Positions 7,880 to 15,712 of a DNA stretch of 64,000 nucleotides are shown here, piece by piece. The position numbers were made by a program, and so were the translations under genes. Below the pieces are notes generated by a model, which saw only the letters and a program-made list of their open reading frames with translations, ran no database searches and was not told the DNA's origin. The stretch covers positions 186,001-250,000 of the forward strand of contig NZ_CP058579.1 in the NCBI RefSeq assembly GCF_013402875.1. The letters are read 5' to 3'. How positions within the stretch are numbered: position 1 is the first letter of the stretch; every line of letters begins with the position of its first letter. This DNA is from Halorarum salinum. GTDB lineage: Archaea; Halobacteriota; Halobacteria; Halobacteriales; Haloferacaceae.

Positions 7880-8464
7880 TCAGGCGTCCGACAGGCGGGC
7901 CCGCAGCGCGACGAACAGCGACCGGACGCCCGGCGCCCCGTCGAACACCCACAGCGCCGCCACCGCGAGCAACAGACCGAGGTACGTGAGGAGGAGCGGG
8001 AGGTACTCCGGCTGGACGACCTCGTGGAGGTACCGACCGACGTACAGGGAGAACCGGCCGACGAAGCCGCGGTCGGCGCCGTACGCCTCGAAGGAGACGA
8101 ACGGCCAGAGGAGCCGGTCGAACCCGAGTCCGTCGCCCTTGAGCGCCGGGCTGAGGACGTCGCCGGCGAGGTGGCTCGCGTAGCCGAGCGCGAACGCGAC
8201 CCCGACGGCGGGCCGGTCGCGGCGCAGGCTCGCCGCGGCGACGACCGCGACGACCGGCACGGAGAACACGATCGAGTGGCCGAGCGCGTAGCCCTGCGGG
8301 AAGAGGCCGAGCCCCCACGAGAGCGGCTTGTCGACCAGGTCGGGGAACTGCGTCGCCAGCACGAGCGCGAGCGCCTCGGCGCTTCGCGGCGACCGCTTCC
8401 ACGCGAGGTGGGCCCACGCCGAGTAGAGCACGTAGCCGAACGCCAGGTGCTCCCAGGGCCACAT
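7880..8464 (-). CDS. Membrane-bound metal-dependent hydrolase family protein (YdjM/DUF457-like)
   Basis: A 194-residue polytopic membrane protein with four to five hydrophobic helices. The polar residues typical of the family sit in the membrane frame: His6 in WEHLAFGYVLYS, Asp residues in QFPDLVDKP, His in YALGHSIVF and HLAGD near residue 104-108. These ligands recall the LexA-regulated, metal-dependent hydrolase family, whose substrates are unknown. The start at 8464 lies 3 bp after the stop of the DUF1616 gene, so the two are cotranscribed. Its presence in a glycan cluster hints at a role in envelope lipid or glycan metabolism, but that is a guess. A second, distinct member of the same broad family is at 43153-43650. 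Confidence 0.7.
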   Translation of the reverse strand: MWPWEHLAFGYVLYSAWAHLAWKRSPRSAEALALVLATQFPDLVDKPLSWGLGLFPQGYALGHSIVFSVPVVAVVAAASLRRDRPAVGVAFALGYASHLAGDVLSPALKGDGLGFDRLLWPFVSFEAYGADRGFVGRFSLYVGRYLHEVVQPEYLPLLLTYLGLLLAVAALWVFDGAPGVRSLFVALRARLSDA

Positions 8465-8467
8465 CGG

Positions 8468-9517
8468 CTAGCTGCCTCCGCCGCCGTCGACGGAGACCCA
8501 GAGCTGGACGTGCCGGTAGGCGTTCTCCCGCGTCGGGTCCTGGGGCGCGTCGCCGCGGTAGAGGAGGTACTGCATGCGGAGGCGCTGGCCGGCGAACGGG
8601 GGCTGGGGTCGGTGTTCGATCCGCGCGGTCTCGCCGGGCGCGACCGTCCGGGTCTCGCGCGTGAGCTCCGCCTCCTCGGTCACGGTCGTCCCGTTCGCCG
8701 TCTCCTCGACGCGTTGGAGCTCCGCCACGACGGTGTACGACTGCTCCTCGCCCTCGTGGTTCCCGATCGAGACGTACAGGGGCTCGCCGTCACCGCCCGT
8801 CGTGAACTCGGTGGGGTAGCCGCTGGCGTCGAACTCGCCGTCGTCGGACTGCGTGACCAGGTAGAGCTCGGTGAACCCCTCCTCCTCCGTCGGGTAGACG
8901 TACGCGATGCCGACGCTGCTCACGAGCACGAGGACGCCCGCGACGAGAAAGAGGTTGAGGAGGAGCCCCCGGGCGTTCGTCGCCTCGAACGTCGCCGACC
9001 GCGAGAGGTTCCGGTCGTGGACGGTGAACGGGCTCACCGCCGCCCCGAGCAGGTGCGTGAGCGGCGGGACGCCCATCCGCTCGTCGTCCGGGAGTCGGAT
9101 CCGCCGGACGAACGCCAGCAGCGTGAGCGCGACCGTGAGCGGCGCGAGGACGAGCAGCGTCTGCCGTGCCCCGATGCCGCCGGTCGCGACCGACAGCGCG
9201 AGCACGACGGCCGGGACGATGGCGATGCTCGCGGCCACCGAGAGCCCGACCCGGACGGACGGCGGGAGCCCCTCCTCTATCACCCCGGAGGGGACGACCA
9301 CCCCGTCGTCGCCCGCCCGATTCTCCTTCCGGAGTCGGCGCTCGGGGTAGATCGCGGCGACGAGCGCGTACCCTGGGAGGAACAGCAGTATCGGCGCCAC
9401 TGCGGCTGTTCTGAGGGGCGATCCGCCGGGGCCCACGAGGACGGTCGCGGAGGCGACCGCCGTGAGCACCAGGACGACGAGCAGGTCGGTGGTCCACCTG
9501 CTGGTCCGCGTGTTCAT
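8468..9517 (-). CDS. DUF1616 family membrane protein
   Basis: With the ATG at 9517 this is a 349-residue protein. Four or five hydrophobic helices fill the first half (starting TTDLLVVLVLTAVASATVLV), followed by a transmembrane helix near 195-215 and an extracytoplasmic beta-rich domain (VTQSDDGEFDASGYP onward) with a pattern seen in DUF1616 proteins of haloarchaeal and methanogen surface-glycan loci. Function is unknown. A GTG at 9556 is in frame and lies 32 bp from the dyad at 9589-9605; it could be the real start of a leaderless mRNA and would add 13 residues. The gene is first in an operon with the membrane hydrolase. Confidence 0.8.
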   Translation of the reverse strand: MNTRTSRWTTDLLVVLVLTAVASATVLVGPGGSPLRTAAVAPILLFLPGYALVAAIYPERRLRKENRAGDDGVVVPSGVIEEGLPPSVRVGLSVAASIAIVPAVVLALSVATGGIGARQTLLVLAPLTVALTLLAFVRRIRLPDDERMGVPPLTHLLGAAVSPFTVHDRNLSRSATFEATNARGLLLNLFLVAGVLVLVSSVGIAYVYPTEEEGFTELYLVTQSDDGEFDASGYPTEFTTGGDGEPLYVSIGNHEGEEQSYTVVAELQRVEETANGTTVTEEAELTRETRTVAPGETARIEHRPQPPFAGQRLRMQYLLYRGDAPQDPTRENAYRHVQLWVSVDGGGGS

Positions 9518-9588
9518 CGCGAACGGCTTGCGGACGGAGAGGTAAAAACCCCCCACTCGCTTGTGCACCGAAACTCCCGAATTCGCGG

Positions 9589-9605
9589 CTTATAACCCCT
9601 CTAAG
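9589..9605 (-). promoter_or_regulatory. 17-bp dyad element (site 4)
   Basis: On the minus strand: CTTAG-AGGGGTT-ATAAG. It points at the DUF1616 operon, 32 bp from an in-frame GTG at 9556. It pairs divergently with site 5, which serves the aminotransferase operon. Confidence 0.6.
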
Positions 9606-9653
9606 ACCGAGTCTTCGGATTCGGTCGCGGCGCGAGGCGGCGGGCGACCCGGG

Positions 9654-9670
9654 CTTATCCGCACTATAAT
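9654..9670 (+). promoter_or_regulatory. 17-bp dyad element (site 5)
   Basis: Reads CTTAT-CCGCACT-ATAAT and continues AAA. It is 70 bp upstream of the leader ORF ATG at 9741, exactly the same distance as site 7 to its leader ORF at 12300. This spacing predicts a leader of about 45 nt rather than a leaderless mRNA. Confidence 0.7.
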
Positions 9671-9740
9671 AAACCCCCTCACCGCCCGACGGTCCAATCG
9701 GCACGCGCTATCCGCGTGTGGCGTCCCACCAGGAGATCCC

Positions 9741-9839
9741 ATGATCGAACGAACCACCACGACACAGTCGGAGCAGCACCCCGGCCGGGCCGCCGTCGCC
9801 CCGATCGAATCGACCCCCGAGCGGGCGGTGAGAGAATGA
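9741..9839 (+). CDS. 32-codon leader ORF before the DegT aminotransferase
   Basis: ATG at 9741 is preceded by a good ribosome-binding sequence (AGGAG, 9731-9735 region) and encodes MIERTTTTQSEQHPGRAAVA and on to residue 32, a Thr/Gln/Pro-rich hydrophilic peptide. Its TGA (9837-9839) overlaps the aminotransferase ATG (9836) as ATGA. It resembles no family I know. It is best read as an upstream ORF that passes ribosomes to the aminotransferase. Confidence 0.45.
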   Translation: MIERTTTTQSEQHPGRAAVAPIESTPERAVRE

Positions 9840-10936
9840 CCGGGGAGGCGTCGATCGCCGACCCCGAACTCGGGGACGCGGCGATCGACCGCGTCGTCGA
9901 CGTGCTCGAGTCCGGCCAGCTCGCGGACGGCCCCGAGGTGCGGGCGTTCGAGTCCGAGTTCGCCGACTACTGTGCGGCCGACCACGCGGTCGCGACGTCG
10001 AACGGGACGACGGCGCTCCACGCGGCGCTGGAGGCGGTCGGCGTCGAGCCGGGGAGCCGCGTGATCACGACCCCGTTCTCGTTCGTCGCGACGGCCAACG
10101 CCATCAGACACGCCGGCGGCGTTCCCGTGTTCGCCGACGTCGACCCCGAGACGTACAACCTCGACCCCGACGGCGTCGAGGAGCTCCTCGAGGGCGACGA
10201 GCCGGTGGACGCGATCGTCGCGGTCCACCTCTACGGGCTGCCCGCGCCGATGGACCGCCTCGGCGAACTCGCGGACGCGTACGACGTCCCGCTCGTCGAG
10301 GACGCCGCGCAGGCCCACGGGGCCGAGTTCGACGGGACGCCGGTCGGCGCCATCGGCACCGTCGGCACGTTCTCCTTCTACCCCACGAAGAACATGACCA
10401 CGGGCGAGGGCGGGATGATCACGACCGACGACGAGGAGGTCGCGGAGGCCGCCTCCCGCTTCGTGAACCACGGCCGGGCGGCCGCGGGGTACGAGCACGT
10501 CGAACTCGGCCACAACTTCCGGATGACGAGCATGGCGGCCGCCATCGGCCGCGCGCAGCTCGGGCGGCTCGACGGGTTCGTCGAACGCCGCCGCGAGAAC
10601 GCGCGGATCCTCACGGACGCGCTCGCGGGGAGTCCCTGCGTCACGCCGGCCGAACCGGCGTACGCGAGACACGCCTACCACCAGTACACCGTCCGCTGCG
10701 GGAACCGGGACGGGGTGAAGGAGGCGCTGGCCGAGCGGGGCGTCGGGAGCGCGGTCTACTACCCGACGAACATCCACGACCAGCCCGCCTACGCGGGCGA
10801 CTTCGGCCGGGCGCCGACCGCCGAGCGAATCGCCGACGAGGTGCTCTCGCTGCCGGTCCACCCGAACGTCACCCCGGAAACGGCCGCGCACATCGGCGAC
10901 GTGCTCGCCGACGAGGTGGAGGTGGCCCATGTCTGA
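9836..10936 (+). CDS. DegT/DnrJ/EryC1/StrS-family sugar aminotransferase (WbpE-like)
   Basis: A 366-residue PLP-dependent sugar aminotransferase of normal family length. The PLP Schiff-base lysine is K185 in FYPTKNMTTGEGGMI; NGTTALHAAL near residue 55 and VEDAAQAHGAEF near 155 are family motifs. It would transaminate a keto-sugar nucleotide. The next gene is a Gfo/Idh dehydrogenase (8-bp overlap), and an acetyltransferase and two 6-dehydrogenases follow, so the best guess is amination of UDP-3-keto-GlcNAcA at C3, as WbpE does. The ATG at 9836 was chosen because the homology begins right after it and it overlaps the leader ORF stop. Confidence 0.92.
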   Translation: MTGEASIADPELGDAAIDRVVDVLESGQLADGPEVRAFESEFADYCAADHAVATSNGTTALHAALEAVGVEPGSRVITTPFSFVATANAIRHAGGVPVFADVDPETYNLDPDGVEELLEGDEPVDAIVAVHLYGLPAPMDRLGELADAYDVPLVEDAAQAHGAEFDGTPVGAIGTVGTFSFYPTKNMTTGEGGMITTDDEEVAEAASRFVNHGRAAAGYEHVELGHNFRMTSMAAAIGRAQLGRLDGFVERRRENARILTDALAGSPCVTPAEPAYARHAYHQYTVRCGNRDGVKEALAERGVGSAVYYPTNIHDQPAYAGDFGRAPTAERIADEVLSLPVHPNVTPETAAHIGDVLADEVEVAHV

Positions 10937-11924
10937 GGAGCCGCTGCGCGCAGGCGTGATCGGCGTCGGGAGCATGGGGCAGAACCACGCGCGCGTGTAC
11001 GACGAGATTCGGCCGACGACGCTCGCCGGCGTCTTCGACGTGGACGACGGGCGGGCCGAGACGGTCGCGCGCGAGCACGGGACGGCCGCGATGTCGCTTC
11101 CGGACCTGTTCGAGGCGGTCGACGTCGTCTCTGTCGCGGTCCCCACGGAGTACCACTTCGAGATGGCCCGCGAGGCCATCGAGCACGGCGTCGACGTGCT
11201 CGTCGAGAAGCCGTTCGTCGCCACCCCGGACGAGGGCGAGGAGCTCCTCGCCCTCGCGGAGCGTGCGGGCGTCACCGTGCAGGTGGGCCACATCGAGCGG
11301 TTCAACCCGGCGGTCGTCGCCCTCCGCGAGTTCGTCGACGATCTGGACGTCATCTCGGTCAGCGCCGAGCGGCTCGGCCCGCCCCTCGAGCGCGAGATCG
11401 ACGACAGCGTCGTCATGGATCTGATGATCCACGACGTCGACATCGTGCTCGACCTGGTCGAGGGCGAACTGGCCTCGATCGACGCCGTGGGCACGGAGGA
11501 GGGACGCTACGCGTCGGCGAACCTGGCGTTCGACTCCGGGGTCGTCGGGCACCTCACCGCGAGCCGCGTCACCCAGGAGAAGGTGCGCGGGCTGACCATC
11601 TCGGCCCGGGACTGCCGGGTCAAGGTCGACTACATCGACCAGACGGTCGAGATCCACCGGGCGTCCGCGCCGGAGTACCTCCGCGAGGAGGGCAACGTCC
11701 ACTTCCGCCACGAGAACCTCGTCGAGCGGGTGACCGTCGACCGCCGCGAACCGCTCAAGGAGGAGCTCCGGTCGTTCGCCGACGCCGCGGCGAACGGAAC
11801 CGAGCCCGTGGTGACCGGCGAGGACGGCCTCCGGGTGCTCGAGGCCACCTCGACCATCGACCGGGACGCGACCCGGTCGCGCCTCGAGCGCGCCGGCGTG
11901 CCCGTGAACGCCCGATCCGACTGA
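10929..11924 (+). CDS. Gfo/Idh/MocA NAD-dependent sugar dehydrogenase (WbpB-like)
   Basis: A 331-residue oxidoreductase with a Rossmann start GVIGVGSMGQNHARVYDE (residues 8-25), the conserved VLVEKPFVATPDEGEEL (EKP motif near residue 95) and VGHIERFNPAVVAL, followed by the alpha/beta substrate domain. These dehydrogenases oxidise or reduce sugar nucleotides. In this operon the expected reaction is oxidation of UDP-GlcNAcA at C3 to give the substrate of the aminotransferase, as WbpB and the Methanococcus homologues do. The start overlaps the aminotransferase stop by 8 bp, so the two are tightly coupled. A second, distant paralogue is at 60412-61506. Confidence 0.9.
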   Translation: MSEEPLRAGVIGVGSMGQNHARVYDEIRPTTLAGVFDVDDGRAETVAREHGTAAMSLPDLFEAVDVVSVAVPTEYHFEMAREAIEHGVDVLVEKPFVATPDEGEELLALAERAGVTVQVGHIERFNPAVVALREFVDDLDVISVSAERLGPPLEREIDDSVVMDLMIHDVDIVLDLVEGELASIDAVGTEEGRYASANLAFDSGVVGHLTASRVTQEKVRGLTISARDCRVKVDYIDQTVEIHRASAPEYLREEGNVHFRHENLVERVTVDRREPLKEELRSFADAAANGTEPVVTGEDGLRVLEATSTIDRDATRSRLERAGVPVNARSD

Positions 11925-12189
11925 CGTCGCCGGGGTCGCCACGAGCCGACCGTTCCCGACCGGACCGAACTCGTTCTGCGCGACCGGGAACGTCGTGAGC
12001 GAACCGAACCCGCCAAGACCGACCGTAGACGGCCCCGAGCAGCCCCGAATCGCCCGAGAACCGGACCCGCCGTAGGGACGAGGCCGGGCCGAAGTCCGCA
12101 GGGACTGGACCGGGCTCGAGTCCGCCGCGAACCCGACCGATCCGCCGAGTCCCCGTGGAGTCGGTAGCCGCGAAACGGCCGTATCGAGG

Positions 12190-12206
12190 CTTATCACACC
12201 ACTAAG
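12190..12206 (+). promoter_or_regulatory. 17-bp dyad element (site 6, tandem)
   Basis: Reads CTTAT-CACACCA-CTAAG. It starts exactly 23 bp before site 7 and has no gene of its own on the minus strand, so it probably serves the same operon as a second binding site. Its right arm lacks the AT extension of the TATA-like sites. Confidence 0.6.
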
Positions 12207-12212
12207 CGCGCG

Positions 12213-12229
12213 CTTACCCGAACGATAAT
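12213..12229 (+). promoter_or_regulatory. 17-bp dyad element (site 7)
   Basis: Reads CTTAC-CCGAACG-ATAAT followed by GAAA. It lies 70 bp upstream of the leader ORF ATG at 12300, the same as site 5 to 9741. It is the likely core promoter site of the acetyltransferase/dehydrogenase/glycosyltransferase operon. Confidence 0.7.
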
Positions 12230-12299
12230 GAAAGGGGTGGGGGACGGACGGCCGACAAGCCTCGCGGCCCGACCGGGGGTCACGCGAGGACCCACATCC

Positions 12300-12410
12300 A
12301 TGAACGTACAGACGAACTCAGCCGACTCGCGGGACGCGCACGTCGCCGCCCCGCAGCACGGTCGGACAGGGAGGCCGAACGGACCCCGCCCCGCGGCCCG
12401 GCCATCATGA
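12300..12410 (+). CDS. 36-codon leader ORF before the acetyltransferase operon
   Basis: ATG at 12300 encodes MNVQTNSADSRDAHVAAPQH and on to residue 36, a hydrophilic peptide ending in a Pro/Arg-rich stretch. Its TGA (12408-12410) overlaps the acetyltransferase ATG (12407). A GCGAGGA tract upstream could bind the ribosome. The acetyltransferase ATG itself has no ribosome-binding sequence, so its translation may depend on this ORF. No homology recognised. Confidence 0.45.
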   Translation: MNVQTNSADSRDAHVAAPQHGRTGRPNGPRPAARPS

Positions 12411-12991
12411 CCGGCTACGTCGCCGGAACCGACAGCCAGATCGACGCGGACGCGACCGTCGGCTACCCCGACGAGGGGGACGGCGAGAACACGGTGATCG
12501 GGGCGAACGCGACGGTCCGCGCCGGCACGATCATCTACGACGGCGTGGACATCGGCGACGACTTCACGACGGGTCACAACGCGGTCGTCCGCGAGGACAC
12601 CCGCATGGGGGACGACGTCCTCGTCGGCTCGGAGACGGTCGTCGACGGCCGGTGTACCATCGGCTCGGAGGTGAGCATGCAGACGGGCGTCTACGTCCCG
12701 CCGAAGACGAGGATCCACGACGGCGTCTTCCTCGGGCCACACGCCGTGCTGACGAACGACCCCTACCCGCTCCGGCAGGACGTCGACCTCGAGGGGCCGA
12801 CGATCCACGAGGGCGCCTCCGTCGGGGCGAACGCGACGGTGCTCCCGGGCGTGACCGTCGGCGAGAACGCGTTCGTCGCCGCCGGCGCCGTCGTTACCGA
12901 GGACGTGCCCGCCGACACGCTCGCGGTCGGCGTGCCGGCCGAGCACGAACCGCTCCCCGACGACCTGGAAGGGGGGAACCTCGACCGATGA
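12407..12991 (+). CDS. Hexapeptide-repeat acetyltransferase (WbpD-like)
   Basis: A 194-residue left-handed beta-helix protein made of hexapeptide repeats from residue 5 to 185 (IGANATVRAGTIIYDGVDIG, VGENAFVAAGAVVTEDVP), ending GVPAEHEPLP. Size and pattern match the N-acetyltransferases that acetylate the 3-amino group of UDP-amino-uronic acids. The motif GPHAVLTNDPYP near residue 105-115 (His-Ala-Val-Leu-Thr-Asn-Asp-Pro-Tyr-Pro) closely resembles WbpD-type enzymes. The ATG overlaps the leader ORF stop; the stop overlaps the next gene's ATG (ATGA at 12988). It would act in the cytoplasm on the aminotransferase product. Confidence 0.88.
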   Translation: MTGYVAGTDSQIDADATVGYPDEGDGENTVIGANATVRAGTIIYDGVDIGDDFTTGHNAVVREDTRMGDDVLVGSETVVDGRCTIGSEVSMQTGVYVPPKTRIHDGVFLGPHAVLTNDPYPLRQDVDLEGPTIHEGASVGANATVLPGVTVGENAFVAAGAVVTEDVPADTLAVGVPAEHEPLPDDLEGGNLDR

Positions 12992-14394
12992 GCTCGGACC
13001 TGACGTCGACGGCCGCCGACGGGGCCCCGCACGTCTACGGATCGAGCGACGCGCCGGACGAACTGAACGCGGCCCTCACCGGCGGCGAGGTTCCCGTCGC
13101 CGTCTACGGACTGGGGAAGATGGGGCTCCCCCTCGCCACGGTGTACGCGGAGGTGACCGGGAACGTGACCGGCGTCGACGTCGACCCGGGCGTGGTTCGG
13201 CGCGTGAACCGCGGCGGGAGCCACGTGACCGGCGAACCGGGGCTCGACGACGCCGTCGGCGAGGCGGTGGCCGCGGGCGCGCTGACCGCCACCGGCGACG
13301 GCGAGGCGGCCGCCGAGGCCGCGCGGCTCCACGTCATCATCGTGCCGACCCTGATCGACGAGGGGAACGAACCGGACCTCTCGGTCGTGACGGAGGTGGC
13401 CGGGACGATCGCCGCCGGACTCGAACCCGGCGACATGGTCGTCGCGGAGTCGACGCTCCCGCCCCGGACCTGCCGGGACACCCTCCTCCCGCTGCTCGAG
13501 TCCGAGGGCGGCGTCCCGCGCGAGGAGTTCGGGCTGGCGTTCTGCCCGGAGCGGACCTCCAGCGGGCGGGCGCTCGAGGACATCCGCGGCGCCTACCCGA
13601 AGATCGTCGGCGGCGTCGACGACGAGAGCGGCCGGCTCGCGGAGCTGATCTACGGGAACGTCAACTCCAACGACGTGATCCGGGTCTCGGACGCGACGAC
13701 CGCCGAGGCAGTGAAGGTGTTCGAGGGGGTGTACCGCGACGTGAACATCGGGCTCGCGAACGAGCTCGGGCGCCACGCGGGCGAACTCGACGTCGACGTG
13801 ACGGAGGCCATCGAGGCGGCCAACACACAGCCGTTCTGCGAGATCCACCGGCCCGGCGCCGGCGTCGGCGGTCACTGCATCCCGTACTACCCGCACTTCC
13901 TCATCCAGGAGTTCGACGTCGACTCGCGCCTGATGGAGACCGCGCGGGACGTGAACGAGGCGATGCCCGCCTACACCGCGAACGCGGCGCTGGACGGCCT
14001 CCTGAACGAGGGGGTCGACCCCGCGGACGCGTCGGTGCTCGTGCTCGGACTGACCTACCGGCCCGGCGTGGACGAACTCCGCGCGACGCCCGCGCTCCCG
14101 ATCGTCGAGGAACTCTCCTCGGCCGGGACGGACGTGGACGCCGTCGACCCCGTGACCGACGACGGCGAACCGTTCGAGCGCGCCGGCGCGGCGGTCCGCG
14201 ACCTGGACGACGTCGGCGACGGGACGTACGACGCCGTCGTGCTGGTCACCGACCAGCCCGCCTTCGAGTCGCTCGACGTGCCCGCGCTCGGCCCCGAGGA
14301 CCGCGACCTGGTCGTCGTCGACGGCCGGCAGGCGCTGACGGAACTGCGTGGCCGCGACGGCGTCGCCTACCGGGGGGTGGGCGTCAATGTCTGA
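12988..14394 (+). CDS. Nucleotide-sugar 6-dehydrogenase (UDP-ManNAc dehydrogenase type)
   Basis: A 468-residue UDP-sugar dehydrogenase. The NAD site is VYGLGKMGLPLATVYAEVTG (near 38-57); TLPPRTCRDTLLPLL and FCPERTSSGRALEDI follow; the catalytic Cys is C297 in GVGGHCIPYYPHFLIQEF. The central and C-terminal domains are complete (LGLTYRPGVDELRATPAL). It oxidises C6 of a UDP-N-acetylhexosamine to the uronic acid in two NAD-dependent steps. Compared with the second dehydrogenase that follows, the Cys loop is IPYYP rather than IPVDP, placing it nearer the archaeal UDP-ManNAc (WecC-type) group. The ATG at 12988 overlaps the acetyltransferase stop. Confidence 0.9.
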   Translation: MSSDLTSTAADGAPHVYGSSDAPDELNAALTGGEVPVAVYGLGKMGLPLATVYAEVTGNVTGVDVDPGVVRRVNRGGSHVTGEPGLDDAVGEAVAAGALTATGDGEAAAEAARLHVIIVPTLIDEGNEPDLSVVTEVAGTIAAGLEPGDMVVAESTLPPRTCRDTLLPLLESEGGVPREEFGLAFCPERTSSGRALEDIRGAYPKIVGGVDDESGRLAELIYGNVNSNDVIRVSDATTAEAVKVFEGVYRDVNIGLANELGRHAGELDVDVTEAIEAANTQPFCEIHRPGAGVGGHCIPYYPHFLIQEFDVDSRLMETARDVNEAMPAYTANAALDGLLNEGVDPADASVLVLGLTYRPGVDELRATPALPIVEELSSAGTDVDAVDPVTDDGEPFERAGAAVRDLDDVGDGTYDAVVLVTDQPAFESLDVPALGPEDRDLVVVDGRQALTELRGRDGVAYRGVGVNV

Positions 14395-15712
14395 GAGCCT
14401 CACGTCCGAGGCCCTGCGACCCGCCGTCGAGTCCGCGACCGTCTGTGTCGTCGGACTCGGCTACGTCGGCCTCCCCCTGAGCCTCGGGTTCGACGAGGAG
14501 GGGCTGGACGTCGTCGGCTTCGACGTCGACCGCGACAAGGTGGAGACGCTCGCGTCGGGCGAGGACGTCACCGGCGACCACGGCGACGAGGCGGTCGAGT
14601 CGAGCGGGATCGAGTTCACGGCCAACCCGGCCCACGTCTCCCAGGCCGACTACGTCGTCGTCACCGTGCCGACCCCGGTCGACGACACCAAGAACCCGAA
14701 CCTGGACTTCGTCGAGGCGGCGGGGCGGACGATCGGCGAGTACGTGTCCGAGGGCACGACGGTCGTGCTCGAGTCGACCGTCTACCCCGGCGTGACCCGC
14801 GAGGTGCTCGGGGAGACGATCGAGGAGACGTCCGGGCTGGAGATGGGCGAGGGGTTCAACCTCGGCTACTCCCCCGAGCGGCTCTCGCCGGGCGTGGAGG
14901 GTCGCGGCCTGCGCGACGTCGTGAAGATCGTCAGCGGCGACACCGAGGCGACGCTCGCCGAGGTGGCGGCGCTGTACGAACTCGTCGTCGACGCCGGCGT
15001 CTACCGCGCCCCCTCGATCGAGACGGCCGAGGCCGCGAAGGTGATCGAGAACGTCCAGCGCGACGTCAACATCGCGCTGGTGAACGAACTCGCCATCGTC
15101 TGTGACCACCTCGGGCTGGAGAGCGAGGAGGTGCTCGACGCGGCCGGGTCGAAGTGGAACTTCCACGACTACCGGCCCGGGCTGGTCGGCGGCCACTGCA
15201 TCCCCGTCGACCCGCTCTACCTCGCGCACGGCTCCCAGCGGGCCGGCTACTCGCCGGACCTCATCCTGACGGGCCGCGAGGTCAACGAGTACATGCCCAA
15301 ACACGCCGCGGAGCTGGCGCTTCGTGCGCTCAACGACAGCGGCCGGGTGCTGAAGGACAGCCGGCTGCTCGTCCTCGGGCTCGCATACAAGCCGAACGTC
15401 GGCGACATCAGGACCTCCGAGGTCGACGGCGTCGTCCGGGAGCTCGCCACCTACGGCGTCGACGTCGCCGGCCACGATCCGCACGCGGACGACGACGCGA
15501 TGGCCGAGTCGTTCGGCATCGAGATCCAGCCGGAGCGGCGCTTCGAGGGGTTCGACGGGATCGTGGTCGCGACCGCCCACGACGAGTTCGACGACCTCGA
15601 CCTCGACGCCGTCGCCGCGGAACTGAACGACGAGCCGGTGCTCGTGGACGTCGCCGGGCAGTTCGACGGCGACGCGGCCGCGAAACACGGGTTCCACTAT
15701 GAGTGTCTCTGA
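14387..15712 (+). CDS. Nucleotide-sugar 6-dehydrogenase (WbpA/TviB-like)
   Basis: A 441-residue UDP-sugar dehydrogenase. CVVGLGYVGLPLSLGFDEEG (residues 20-39) binds NAD; TVYPGVTREVL and YSPERLSPG follow; the catalytic Cys is C271 in GLVGGHCIPVDPLYL, preceded by KWNFHDYRPG, a signature shared with WbpA/TviB UDP-GlcNAc dehydrogenases. GLAYKPNVGDIRTSEV is the C-terminal domain motif. The expected reaction is UDP-GlcNAc to UDP-GlcNAcA, the first step of the diacetamido-uronate route whose later enzymes sit just upstream. The ATG at 14387 overlaps the preceding gene by 8 bp. Assigning the substrate rests on the motif and context. Confidence 0.9.
   Translation: MSESLTSEALRPAVESATVCVVGLGYVGLPLSLGFDEEGLDVVGFDVDRDKVETLASGEDVTGDHGDEAVESSGIEFTANPAHVSQADYVVVTVPTPVDDTKNPNLDFVEAAGRTIGEYVSEGTTVVLESTVYPGVTREVLGETIEETSGLEMGEGFNLGYSPERLSPGVEGRGLRDVVKIVSGDTEATLAEVAALYELVVDAGVYRAPSIETAEAAKVIENVQRDVNIALVNELAIVCDHLGLESEEVLDAAGSKWNFHDYRPGLVGGHCIPVDPLYLAHGSQRAGYSPDLILTGREVNEYMPKHAAELALRALNDSGRVLKDSRLLVLGLAYKPNVGDIRTSEVDGVVRELATYGVDVAGHDPHADDDAMAESFGIEIQPERRFEGFDGIVVATAHDEFDDLDLDAVAAELNDEPVLVDVAGQFDGDAAAKHGFHYECL

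Larger units (their letters stand above)
11925..12299. other. Intergenic region with tandem dyad elements
   Basis: About 375 bp between the dehydrogenase and the next leader ORF. No convincing gene is present on either strand. The first 265 bp hold repeated CCGA/CGAACC-type words but no defined repeat. The last 110 bp hold two dyad elements and the leader of the acetyltransferase operon. Confidence 0.6.

Noticed and set aside
9518-9740. tRNA, rRNA or attachment sites in the intergenic gaps
   Set aside because: No cloverleaf-like folds or conserved tRNA or rRNA words were found in the gaps examined.
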